64,000 nt of DNA from Kineosporia corallincola (GTDB lineage Bacteria; Actinomycetota; Actinomycetes; Actinomycetales; Kineosporiaceae): contig NZ_JAHBAY010000005.1 in assembly GCF_018499875.1 (NCBI RefSeq), positions 62,001 through 126,000 of the forward strand. Direction: 5' to 3'. Shown here piece after piece: positions 27,574-35,821 of the stretch (the first letter of the stretch is position 1; each line of letters starts with the position of its first letter). A program made the translations under genes and the position numbers. The notes under the pieces were generated by a model, which was given only the letters and a program-made list of their open reading frames with translations, made no database searches and was not told the DNA's origin.

Positions 27574-28017
27574 TCATTCTTTCCAGCGCCTTATCATCGC
27601 CGCTTGACCTGCGGGAGAACCATCGGCCTGAGCCAGATTCCAGACCGTCGTCTGCTCGATCCAGAAGCAACGGCCATGCTTGGTGATCCGTCGCCCACGA
27701 TAATTCTCGGCGTACCCCCGGCGGGCAACCGCTTCCATGAACACCTGCCGGTCGTCACGATCGTCCTCGTCGGCGGACAGCCGGGAGGGCAACCCGACGA
27801 ACTCGTCCCAGCTGTAGCCAAAGATGCTCTGAGCCGTCAGGTTTGCATACACGAACACGGGGTCCGGGGCGGTATCGTGCACGAGCAGGCCGAACGGCGC
27901 CTGGTACAGCCAGGCGGCAGCCTCGGCGCCTCGGAGGTTGGGGGCCACAAGATCGGTGCCCGTCCTTCTTGAGTAGCTCGTGATGAGCAGGTCCGCGAAG
28001 TCGGCGCTCGTCTTCAC
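27574..28017 (-). CDS. MEKHLA domain-containing protein
   Basis: A 147-residue protein that is almost entirely a MEKHLA domain, a PAS-related fold named from plant HD-ZIP III proteins and also found in bacteria. Diagnostic segments are LLITSYSRRTGTDL, DPVFVYANLTAQSIFGYSWD, GLPSRLSADE and the C-terminal FWIEQTTVWNLAQADGSPAG followed by QAAMI. GTG 28017 overlaps the TGA of the upstream ketol-acid reductoisomerase gene by 4 nt (GTGA), which fixes the start and implies coupled translation. The frame upstream of GTG is antisense-like and not supported. Likely a cytosolic small-molecule or redox sensor; the function is not known. Confidence 0.85.
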   Translation of the reverse strand: MKTSADFADLLITSYSRRTGTDLVAPNLRGAEAAAWLYQAPFGLLVHDTAPDPVFVYANLTAQSIFGYSWDEFVGLPSRLSADEDDRDDRQVFMEAVARRGYAENYRGRRITKHGRCFWIEQTTVWNLAQADGSPAGQAAMIRRWKE

Positions 28018-29495
28018 TGAACGGAAATATTCACGGAGGGCCGCATCTCGGCGCAGATTCGCAGAACCTCGTGAATGGGATGATTCTCGAACGCCTTGAT
28101 CAAACCGGAGTCCAAGTCTGTGCTCTTCTGGTCGATGGCCGGATAGGCGGCCTGCGTCAGCAGGTAGTCGAACCGCGGCGCCCACTTACGGGCACCGAGA
28201 CGGGCCGTGGTAGAGCAGTTGTCGACCATGTAGGCAATTCCGCGAGCGTGCATGTACGGATTCAACGAGTCGGTTGCCTCGATCACGGACTCGTTGGCGA
28301 TCTCGGAGTAGGGATGACCCTTCTCGACCAGGGTGTCGATCTGACCCATCATGACGCCGCAGAAGGTACCGGCGGTGAACGGGTCCAGCGGCAGAGCGTC
28401 GTCGTCCCGGTCGCGCCGTGCTACCTCGCCCGCCTGCCACATCTCGGCCTGGTCGATCTTGCTCATCGGGAACCGGTCGAGGCGCTGCCCGGCGAGAATG
28501 ACGCTGCGAATTTCGTTGCCGGAAGAGACCTCGTCATAGATCTCGTGAGTGAGCTCGAGACCCACCGGATAGGCGGCCGCGTAAGCCTGCGCGAATTCTT
28601 CCTTCTGAGCCGCGTCGAGCTTGCGGTACAGGCCGATCAGGCCATCTGCCGAAACAGTGCGGGAGATGGGTCCGGTCACGCAGTCCACCGAGCGACGGTA
28701 GGCGGAGGTCTCGTCCAACCCCTGGGCGCGCAGGCGCCGGTAGAGACTCTCGACAATGCCATGGACGCCTCCGAGGAGGATCGAGCGCTCACCTGTGAGG
28801 TCAGACAGGTACTCCGAGCGTAGGGTGGTCTGAAAGGTGTAAGGGGCGCCCAGGCCCACCGACCAGCCCAGCGCCCGTTCAGTGGCGCGGCCCGTGACGT
28901 CCTGCTCAACAGCGAAACTGGCATTGATTCCGGCGCCGTTGGTGTCAGAACCCTGCAGGTACAGGGCACGGACCGAAGCGCCCATCCCCTTGGGACAGAC
29001 GGCGATGACATCGACGGTCTCCGGGAACCGCTCCCCCTTCTGCTCCAGGTGCCCCAGAAGGAAGCCATGAGAGAGCCCCAGAGTCGTGCCAGGGCGAAGC
29101 GCCTGAAAGATGCTCTGATACAGAGCAGCCTGAGCCGCGTCCGAGATCAGCAGCAGCACCAGGTCAGATGCAGCGATGACCGCGAACAACTCCCCCAGTG
29201 TGCCCTGCTCCTCGCTGAAACCAGCCTTCCGGGCGGCCTCACGCGAGGAAGATCCCTCGCGGAGCCCGACAACCACCTTCACGGAGCTGCCGGCCAGCGA
29301 GTCCCGCAGGTTCTGGGCCTGAGCCGATGCCTGCGGACCCCAGCCGATCACACCGATCTGCTCAACACCCTCAAACGCCTGGGGCAGTCGGTCGAACAGA
29401 TCACGCCCACCCCTGACAATGCCCTCCCGGGTATCGTTCAGAACAATGTATTCCTTGTCGAAAGTGGTGGTTTCGAAATCCAGTTGCACTTTCAC
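28014..29495 (-). CDS. ilvC: Ketol-acid reductoisomerase, class II (plant-type)
   Basis: A 493-residue KARI, the second enzyme of valine/isoleucine biosynthesis (acetolactate to dihydroxyisovalerate, Mg2+ and NADPH). Length and sequence match the long class II form of plants, algae and some bacteria, not the about 335-residue class I enzyme usual in actinobacteria. Matching blocks are GVIGWGPQASAQAQNLRDSL, VIAVCPKGMGASVRALY, NGAGINASFAVEQDVTGRAT, FTAGTFCGVMMGQID, SYSEIANESVIEATDSLNP with MHARGIAYMVDNCSTTARLG, and RKWAPRFDYLLTQAA. ATG 29495 is the natural start. It is coupled to the downstream MEKHLA gene, and no other ilv genes are visible nearby. Confidence 0.92.
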   Translation of the reverse strand: MKVQLDFETTTFDKEYIVLNDTREGIVRGGRDLFDRLPQAFEGVEQIGVIGWGPQASAQAQNLRDSLAGSSVKVVVGLREGSSSREAARKAGFSEEQGTLGELFAVIAASDLVLLLISDAAQAALYQSIFQALRPGTTLGLSHGFLLGHLEQKGERFPETVDVIAVCPKGMGASVRALYLQGSDTNGAGINASFAVEQDVTGRATERALGWSVGLGAPYTFQTTLRSEYLSDLTGERSILLGGVHGIVESLYRRLRAQGLDETSAYRRSVDCVTGPISRTVSADGLIGLYRKLDAAQKEEFAQAYAAAYPVGLELTHEIYDEVSSGNEIRSVILAGQRLDRFPMSKIDQAEMWQAGEVARRDRDDDALPLDPFTAGTFCGVMMGQIDTLVEKGHPYSEIANESVIEATDSLNPYMHARGIAYMVDNCSTTARLGARKWAPRFDYLLTQAAYPAIDQKSTDLDSGLIKAFENHPIHEVLRICAEMRPSVNISVQ

Positions 29496-29769
29496 TCCTC
29501 ATTCAGCTGGCGTTGATGGCGCCCCTCGGCACCATAGGGTTCCGCCCTGCGGACCTTTTTGTCCAAATCCGAGAAGAGTGAGGACTCCTCACGCTGAGCC
29601 GTCACCATGTGGCCGGATCATCAGGGTGTCCCCGCGATGAGCAGGCCGGAGGGCAGCCAGTAGGGGTGGACGCCGTCCTGTCGCCAGGGGGTTTGGGCAT
29701 CTGATGGCACCGATGATGTCCGCCCGAAAATCCCTCAGGCGGCGGACAGAGGGGCCAACCGGGGACGCG

Positions 29770-30408
29770 ACCGTGCGGGCCCTCGCCCTCGGCCTGATCC
29801 CGGTGGCCCACGCCCTCGGCCGTCTCGGGATCGGCCTGTACGTGTAATCCCTGGCCGTCTCGTCCCTGCTGCATTCCTGGTGCTCCGCAGGCCGTTACAC
29901 GCTCCTGGCCGACGTGCTGCACCCGGACGACCACCTGGCCGGGATCGCGTCAGTGCTCGGCGGGCCGGTCACGGCCCATCTACGCAGCCTGCCGTTCTGG
30001 ACCATCACCGTGGGCGCGGTGGCCCTCGTGGGCCTGGCACTGCTGCCACTGGGCGCCGGCGCACCCACCACCGTGTCGGTCATCGCCTTCGCCCTGGGCG
30101 GTCTCACCTGGGCGCCCTATCTGTCCACCACCATGGCGCTCCACCAGCGCCGTAGCGGCCGCGCAGTTGCCGCCCGTGCTCGCCGTGAACAGCGCGGTGG
30201 CCGTGCCGGCGGCCCCGCTCGGGACCGTGCCAGGAGGTGTTCCGTCGACGGATGGGGCGCCCGCGAGACGCTCCTGTGCTCGTCGATCGCCCTGATGCCG
30301 ATCGCGTTCCTGGCCGTCGTCCTGCTGTGCCTGCCGCGCCCGGACGGCAGAATCCACGGCAGAGCACCACGTTTCCTCCCGGCAACGGCCCGTGACCCGC
30401 TACCGTGA
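29770..30408 (+). pseudogene. Decayed MFS transporter (C-terminal half)
   Basis: Frame continuity is broken. TVRALALGLIPVAHALGRLG runs into TAA at 29845-29847, then the same frame resumes with YTLLADVLHPDDHLAGIASV, a hydrophobic segment and FALGGLTWAPYLSTTMALHQ. Near 30160 the reading shifts: QLPPVLAVNSAVAVPAAPLG lies in another frame, and near 30235 it returns to SVDGWGARETLLCSSIAL and a last membrane segment. At least one stop and two frameshifts, plus a missing N-terminal half, mark a degraded major facilitator gene. Confidence 0.7.
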
Positions 30409-30432
30409 GAGCCCCGAAGCGAAGGAGAGTCC

Positions 30433-30858
30433 ATGGGCAAGGTCGTCATGTACGCATCGGTGTCGGTGGACGGCTTCATCGCGGACGAGAACGACCAGCC
30501 CGGGCCGCTGTTCGACTGGCTGACCGAGGGCGACGTCCCGCTCGACGAGAACGGCTTCCTCAAGGTCTCACAGACGTCCTACGACCACGTCCGGCCGTAC
30601 TGGGACCAGATCGGGGTGACCGTCACCGGCCGCCACGTGTTCGACCTGACCGACGACCGGGACGGCACTCCCCCCAGCGGCATCGACCATGTCGTCGTCG
30701 TGACCCACCGGACAGGCCCGAGGGCTGGCACCCCGGGGCGCCGTTCCACTTCGCCGACGGCGTCGAGGCGGGCATGGCCAAGGCACAGGAACTCGCGGGT
30801 GAGCACCTGGTCGAGGTGGCCGCCGGCGACGTCGGCGGCCAGGCGCTCACCGCGGGGC
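30433..30858 (+). pseudogene. Dihydrofolate reductase-like (RibD C-terminal) gene, frameshifted and truncated
   Basis: It starts well: AAGGAG, then ATG 30433 and MGKVVMYASVSVDGFIADEN, the DHFR/RibD-C family N-terminus. After DHVVVVTHRTGP (about 30720) the frame shifts: PEGWHPGAPFHFADGVEAGM and HLVEVAAGDVGGQALTAGL continue in another frame. The gene then ends abruptly near 30858 where transposase-like sequence begins on the opposite strand. The family's last third is missing. Insertion of an IS256-type element followed by decay explains the break. Confidence 0.75.
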
Positions 30859-31498
30859 TGACGGATCTTGACCACGATCGCGTCGATGAAGACAGCCGGG
30901 TAGACACGGTCGAGCGAGCGGTGCAGCCACTCGGTCATCTCGGCAATCACGGCGTCCGTGATCCGTGAAACCTGGTCCTGACCGACGCTGGCGCCGTAGA
31001 CCCCCGCGAAGTGCGCCGAGACTTCTCCAATCGTCAAACCCTTCGCGGTGAAAACAAAACGATCTAATCGATGGATCCCAGACGACGCTGACGCTTCTTC
31101 ACGATCACCGGCTCGAACGAGCCCTCACGATCACGCGGAACGTCGATCTCGACCGGCCCCACGCCGCTCAGGACGGTCCTGGACCGCTTCCCGTTCCGCG
31201 AGTTACGCCCGTTGCGGCCCTGCGGATCGTGGGCCTCATAGCCGAGGTGCTCGACCATCTCGGCCTCCAGCGCGGCCTCCAGGACCCGCTTGGTCAGCTG
31301 CGCCATCAACCCTTCCGGACCGACCAGATTTGCCCCCGTGGCCCTGGCCTGCGCCACCAGATCCACGGCCAGACGCTGCTGCTCGTCCCGTATCAGGAAC
31401 GCCCCGATGATCTCACCAGCCTCACCCGAAACCTGTTCCTGGCTATCACCACTCGTGGATCGCTGAGCCCCCGCCATGGGCTCGATGCTGTCGGACAT
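30858..31498 (-). pseudogene. IS256-family (mutator type) transposase remnant
   Basis: ATG 31498 begins MSDSIEPMAG, and the frame carries the IS256 N-terminal blocks LVGPEGLMAQLTKRVLEAAL, EMVEHLGYEAHD, GVGPVEIDVPRDREGSFEP and VKKRQRRLGSID. A TAG at 31064-31066 and a 1-nt shift just after break the frame. The continuation FTAKGLTIGEVSAHFAGVYG, VSRITDAVIAEMTEW and VYPAVFIDAIVVKIR lies in another frame. The C-terminal half, including part of the DDE core, is absent. The element is inactive and ends inside the DHFR-like gene. Confidence 0.85.
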
Positions 31499-31807
31499 GT
31501 CCTGCTCCTGTCCGCCAATCACTCAAGATCGGCAGGTCAGGCCGGACCGCGTTACCCCCTTCGTAGGACAGTCCCACTGCGCGCCGTCGAAGGACACCGT
31601 GACGGCACCGACCAGCTCTGGGCGACCTGCAGCTACGTGCCCTGTCGACTTCGCGCCGGAGCCCATGCTCCGGCAATACCGAGCAGGCAGGTGGAGTCGA
31701 TCTGCCGCAACCACGCAGCGTGAGCACGAATACCCGTGAAGCGTTATGGGCACTGAATGGGCAGCACATCCTCTGGCCCCTCCTGCATCACCCCCCGAAC
31801 CTGAAGC
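31499..31807. other. Intergenic region, about 310 bp, unresolved
   Basis: It lies between the transposase remnant and the AraC-type gene. Overlapping short frames exist on both strands but none is recognisable. It may hold further insertion-element debris. No terminal inverted repeat could be paired with the other end of the IS256 remnant. Confidence 0.4.
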
Positions 31808-32179
31808 GTGTCGAAAATTGCCGAACGTTCATCCGATCCTCGGGTGCACCGCGTCACCCTCGTCATGACGGAACGAATCAATGAGCGACTCACCGTGGTG
31901 GATCTGGCGGCCGAGGTACAAATGAGCCCGCACCACTTTCTCCGGATGTTCCGTCGGGCTGTGGGCGAGACTCCGCACCGCCACCTGATCCGGCTGCGGG
32001 TCGAGCGGGCGAAACAGTTCTTGGAATCCGGACGGATGGTCAGCGAAACCGCTGCTGGCTGCGGCTTCTCGAGTGCCTCGCACTTCTCCGCAGTGTTCCT
32101 GCGGGAGACCGGGGTGCGACCCTCGCGATGGCCTCTCAGCTCAGCGAAGTCTTCCGAGCTGTCCGGAACGCGTCCCTGA
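31808..32179 (+). CDS. AraC-family DNA-binding domain protein (short)
   Basis: A 123-residue protein consisting of the AraC/XylS double helix-turn-helix only: RLTVVDLAAEVQMSPHHFLR, MFRRAVGETPHRHLIRLRVE, MVSETAAGCGFSSASHFSAV and FLRETGVRP. No sensor domain is encoded. GTG 31808 is the first usable start; the missing N-terminal two thirds may have been lost when the island to the left was rearranged. Its last 44 nt overlap the convergent epoxide hydrolase gene. It may be functional as a stand-alone regulator. Confidence 0.7.
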   Translation: MSKIAERSSDPRVHRVTLVMTERINERLTVVDLAAEVQMSPHHFLRMFRRAVGETPHRHLIRLRVERAKQFLESGRMVSETAAGCGFSSASHFSAVFLRETGVRPSRWPLSSAKSSELSGTRP

Positions 32180-33305
32180 TCTCGGCAACCAGGACGTCGG
32201 GCTGCTCCCAACCGGAAAAGTGACCGCCGAAAGGCGGTTCGTGCCAGGAAACCAGGTTCCGATAGCGGCGCTCGGCCCAACGGCGTACGACGGGGAAGGG
32301 CTCGTACGGGAAGACCGTGCAATAGGTAGGGACGTCCACCGGTTGCTGGTTCTGCGCCTCAGCCGTGTTGGGCGTCCATCGTTGGGCGTCCCAGTACCAA
32401 CGGACGCTGGAAGCGCCGGTTTGGGTGAACCAGTAGAGGGCAATGTTGTCGACCTGCTGGGCAAGTGAGATTCCGCCCCCGGCTTCGGGGCGGGTGTCGG
32501 CGAAGGCGTCGAGCCGCTCGCCCAGCCAGGCTGCGAGGCCGGAAGGGGAATCGACCAGCGAGTACCCCAGTGTCTGGGGGCGTGCTCCCTGCACCAGCGC
32601 GTGGGTGCCGGCGCTGTACAGGAAGTGGTCCCGCTGCCGGATCCTGGCCGCCTCGGCTTCGTCGGCCGAAGCCCGGTCCTCGGGCAGGGGCGAGACGATC
32701 GGCATGGTCAGGTGCAGGGCGAGCACCCGATCGGGTTCGCGCCGGGCCAGCTCCGTGCTGACGAAGGCCCCCCAATCGCCGCCGTGGGCCCCGAACCGCA
32801 GGTAGCCGAGGACGGCCATGAGTTCGGCCCACGCGGCCGCGGTCCGACCAGGATGCCAGCCCGGTTCGGCCGGACGCTCGGTGAAGCCGAACCCGGGCAG
32901 AGAGGGGACCACCACGTGGAAGGCGTCATCCGCGGAACCACCGTGCGCCACCGGATCCGTCAGGGGGCCGATCAGCTTCTCGAACTCCAGCACCGAGCCG
33001 GGCCAGCCGTGCGTGAGAACCAGCGGGACGGCGTTGGGCTCAGCGGACCGTACGTGCCAATACGCGATGTTCAGGCCGTCCACCTGCGTTCGGAAGTGCC
33101 CGAGGGCGTTCCACCGACGTTCCAGGGCTCGCCAGTCGTGCTGCTCCCATGCCTTCAAGACAGCGGTGAGGCGCTCCAACTGAACGCCCTGACCAGTATC
33201 CGCGACGGTTTCACGGTCAGGAAGCCGGGTTACGGCCAGACGAGCGCGCAGAGCAGTAAGTTCGGAGTCGGGAATGTGAATCGGGAAGGGTTCGATCTCA
33301 GGCAC
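32136..33305 (-). CDS. Epoxide hydrolase (EHN-type alpha/beta hydrolase)
   Basis: A 389-residue epoxide hydrolase with the N-terminal EHN domain (about residues 5-110: LERLTAVLKAWEQHDWRALE). Catalytic features are the oxyanion motif HGWPGSVLEFEKLI, the nucleophilic Asp in AHGGDWGAFVS and the catalytic His in PFGGHFSGWEQPD. It converts epoxides to diols. GTG 33305 sits 6 nt after TATGGT, a leaderless arrangement that supports this start. A second gene of the same family occurs at 41955. Confidence 0.9.
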   Translation of the reverse strand: MPEIEPFPIHIPDSELTALRARLAVTRLPDRETVADTGQGVQLERLTAVLKAWEQHDWRALERRWNALGHFRTQVDGLNIAYWHVRSAEPNAVPLVLTHGWPGSVLEFEKLIGPLTDPVAHGGSADDAFHVVVPSLPGFGFTERPAEPGWHPGRTAAAWAELMAVLGYLRFGAHGGDWGAFVSTELARREPDRVLALHLTMPIVSPLPEDRASADEAEAARIRQRDHFLYSAGTHALVQGARPQTLGYSLVDSPSGLAAWLGERLDAFADTRPEAGGGISLAQQVDNIALYWFTQTGASSVRWYWDAQRWTPNTAEAQNQQPVDVPTYCTVFPYEPFPVVRRWAERRYRNLVSWHEPPFGGHFSGWEQPDVLVAEIRDAFRTARKTSLS

Positions 33306-33311
33306 CCTTCG

Positions 33312-33317
33312 ACCATA
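33312..33317 (-). promoter_or_regulatory. -10 box of leaderless promoter for epoxide hydrolase
   Basis: TATGGT on the minus strand, exactly 6 nt before GTG 33305. Confidence 0.45.
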
Positions 33318-33451
33318 GGCCGGACCGGGTCTGCGCTCGATGCGTAAAATTGCTTACTTGCCGTTGGCGCTGGGCCCTTTCGACGGCAGGAAACCCAGCG
33401 GTGATCTCCAGCATGTCGCCCACTGCGGCTCACCCCCTCAGATGCCGTGGG

Positions 33452-33457
33452 TAGGGT
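33452..33457 (+). promoter_or_regulatory. -10 box of probable leaderless promoter for AAA/HTH gene
   Basis: TAGGGT on the plus strand, 7 nt before ATG 33465. It supports that start over the upstream ATG 33447. Confidence 0.4.
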
Positions 33458-33464
33458 GGTCTCC

Positions 33465-35426
33465 ATGGCGGTGCTGAAGGAACGGCTCAGCAGAGTGCGG
33501 CGCAAGTCCTTTGTCGGGCGCGCGGCAGAACTGGAAACGTTCCGAGCAGCGCTGTCCGCTCCCGGAGTGCTCTTTGTCCACGGACCCGGTGGGATGGGCA
33601 AAAGCACTCTGCTGGAGGAGTTTGCCGCGGTCGCAAGGGATGCCGGCCGTTCAGTGGTGCACATGGACGCGCGGCACGTGCGGCTCAGCCCGGACGCCTT
33701 ACCCGCGGTGCCCGCCTTCGGACGTACGGTGCTCCTGATAGACACCTATGAGCGGCTGGAACCGGTTGATGACTGGGTTCGTGAGGAGTACCTGTCGTCC
33801 CTGCCCGATGACGTGGTGGTGGTCATCGCGGGGCGGCGCCCGCCCGGCCCACGATGGCGGGCCGATCCGGCTTGGCGGTTGCTGACCCGGGAGCTGCCTC
33901 TGGACAACCTGCGGCCCCACGAGGGACGCGGATACCTCCAGGCCCAGGGAGTGGCCGAGGAGGTGCACGAGGGGCTGCTGCGGGCCAGCCACGGTCATCC
34001 GCTGACACTCTCGATGCTGGCCGACGCCACCAACCGCGGCCTGCGGGCCACCTCGCTGGCAGAACTGCCGGACGTGGTCGCGGCGCTGCTGGCCCAGACC
34101 GTCGAGTCGGTCCCCTCGCCCCGTCACCGGGCCGCGCTCGAGGTGTGCGCCCACGCGCCGGTCACCAGCGGGGACTTGCTACGGTCGGTGGCCGGGGACG
34201 AGACCGGTGAACTGTTCACCTGGCTGCGCACGCTTGCGTTCGTGGTCGACGGGCCCTACGGGCTGTACCCTCACGACGCGATCCGGGATGCGCTCGATGC
34301 CGACCTGCGCTGGCGTGATCCCCAACGGTACGCCGAACTCGACCGCCGGCTGGTGACAGCCCGGTTGCAGCAGCTCCTGGCGACCACGGACGAACGAGAG
34401 CGCCTGCAAATGGTGGTGGACTCGATCATGCTCGGCTCGACCCGATCCTCTGAGGACAGCTGTAGCGCCCCGTCCCCCACGCTTCAGGCGTATGCCGACC
34501 ATTTCCGTGAAAGCGATCGGACGTCGATCGTCACCATGACCGAAGCATGGCAGGGCCCGGAACAGGCGGCTCTGGTGGAGTTCTGGCTCGATCGCCGGCC
34601 CGAGGCGTTCCGCGTCTTCCGGGCGCCGTCCGGCGAATCCCGCGGCTACGCCACCGTTCTGGATCTCACGGAGGCCGACCTCGGTCTGGATCCGAAAGCG
34701 GACGCGATGTGGCGCATCGCACACGAGCAGGCTCCGCCTCGCACCGGCGAGAAGATCCGGGCGTGGCGATTCTTCCTGGACCGCGACCAAGGGCAGCAGC
34801 CGTCGCCCTCGACGACGCTGTTCACGGCCTGCCAAGTAGTGGACGCACTGGTCCGCAAGAACACCGCGTGGACGCTGGTAGGAGCCTGCACCGACCCGGC
34901 CAGGTGGAGCCCGACGATGGCCAACCTCGACTTCTGGCCGGTCGGCGAAGGCGAGGCTGCACCCGAGGTGTTCGGACACGACTGGCGCCGCCGGGACCCC
35001 ACCGAATGGCTGAAGTGGGTGCACGCTCGGCACACCGGCGGACACTCGCCGGCAGAGGATCCATCACAGGATCGAGTCATCCTGTCCCGGATGGATTTCG
35101 ACGAAGCCGTTCGGGCCGGCCTGCGTGATCTGCACCGACCTGAGCAGTTGGCGGCCAACCCTCTCCTGCGCTCGCGCGTGGTGGACAAGAACCGGAGCCA
35201 GGGGCGAACACCGGACCAGACGCTCACCCGGCTGTATCAGACAGCTCCGTTGCCACCAGACCTTCAGGACCTGATCACGCGTACCTTCCTGAACCCCGCC
35301 CCGAAACAACAGCGCGTCGCGGCTGATCTGCATCTGTCGTTCAACACTTTTCGCCGCCGCCGCGATCAGGCGGTAGCCCGCATCGCCGACTGGCTCTGGG
35401 AACAAGAGATCGGGCCTCGCGCCTGA
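33465..35426 (+). CDS. AAA/STAND-type ATPase with C-terminal helix-turn-helix
   Basis: A 653-residue protein. The N-terminal NTPase has Walker A GPGGMGKST (residues 40-48) and Walker B TVLLIDTYERL (about 88-98), followed by winged-helix-like sequence (SLAELPDVVAALLAQTVESV). The central region (about 350-500) resembles acetyltransferase-like sequence (FRVFRAPSGESRGYATVLDL) and may bind an acyl-CoA or other ligand. The C-terminus has a sigma-region-4/LuxR-like helix-turn-helix (QRVAADLHLSFNTFRRRRDQ). Overall a signal-dependent transcriptional regulator or conflict-system switch; its target is unknown. It is divergent from the epoxide hydrolase, a possible regulated partner. Confidence 0.82.
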   Translation: MAVLKERLSRVRRKSFVGRAAELETFRAALSAPGVLFVHGPGGMGKSTLLEEFAAVARDAGRSVVHMDARHVRLSPDALPAVPAFGRTVLLIDTYERLEPVDDWVREEYLSSLPDDVVVVIAGRRPPGPRWRADPAWRLLTRELPLDNLRPHEGRGYLQAQGVAEEVHEGLLRASHGHPLTLSMLADATNRGLRATSLAELPDVVAALLAQTVESVPSPRHRAALEVCAHAPVTSGDLLRSVAGDETGELFTWLRTLAFVVDGPYGLYPHDAIRDALDADLRWRDPQRYAELDRRLVTARLQQLLATTDERERLQMVVDSIMLGSTRSSEDSCSAPSPTLQAYADHFRESDRTSIVTMTEAWQGPEQAALVEFWLDRRPEAFRVFRAPSGESRGYATVLDLTEADLGLDPKADAMWRIAHEQAPPRTGEKIRAWRFFLDRDQGQQPSPSTTLFTACQVVDALVRKNTAWTLVGACTDPARWSPTMANLDFWPVGEGEAAPEVFGHDWRRRDPTEWLKWVHARHTGGHSPAEDPSQDRVILSRMDFDEAVRAGLRDLHRPEQLAANPLLRSRVVDKNRSQGRTPDQTLTRLYQTAPLPPDLQDLITRTFLNPAPKQQRVAADLHLSFNTFRRRRDQAVARIADWLWEQEIGPRA

Positions 35427-35442
35427 CCGGGCCCAACCATGG

Positions 35443-35525
35443 CTAGTGACAGCCCATCCGGTCGGTCAGGATCTTGACCGGGACCCCACCCAGGTGGGTG
35501 AACGCCTCCGCCAGGAAAACCACCT
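35443..35525 (-). mobile_element. IS21-family transposase (IstA) fragment
   Basis: About 27 codons on the minus strand read QVVFLAEAFTHLGGVPVKIL then TDRMGCH and a stop (TAG 35445-35443). This matches the integrase-core stretch of IS21-type IstA proteins around the LTDRM motif. Nothing else of the element remains. Confidence 0.6.
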
Positions 35526-35643
35526 GTCCTGAAGAGATTCGGCGTCAACCTCTTTCAGGCATGCGCTGCCCCTGGCGCGCCGAGGCACTTACTACGAGGG
35601 CGCCGCCCGCTGCGTCCGTGCCTACGCGCCCCGCAGCCCGGGT

Positions 35644-35684
35644 CGCCGCCCGGGCACCTCGGAATCAGGGTGCCCGCGGCGGCG
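35644..35684. terminator. GC-rich hairpin between convergent genes
   Basis: GGGCACC (35652-35658) and GGTGCCC (35669-35675) pair around a short loop, and flanking CGCCGCC/GGCGGCG extends the stem imperfectly. It lies between the ends of the AAA/HTH gene and the chemoreceptor gene, so a bidirectional terminator role is likely. Confidence 0.4.
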
Positions 35685-35821
35685 CGAACGTCATGAGCGC
35701 TGCGTACGACGCCGCATGAACCCAGACCTCACCACAGCAGCCAGCGCGGCGGTGACGGCCATGCCCGCGCAGGCTGAAGACACGGTCATGAGAAGCCACG
35801 CGAAGCGGCGTGAGTGGTCAC

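Larger units (their letters stand above)
35427..35821. other. Intergenic region with IS21 debris and hairpin
   Basis: Apart from the IS21-like fragment (35443-35525) and a GC-rich hairpin around 35644-35684, I see no gene in these 395 bp. Short frames here have no recognisable family. Confidence 0.5.

Noticed and set aside
31499-31807. A further gene between the IS256 remnant and the AraC gene
   Set aside because: Short overlapping frames on both strands had no family match, start signal or codon bias strong enough to choose one.
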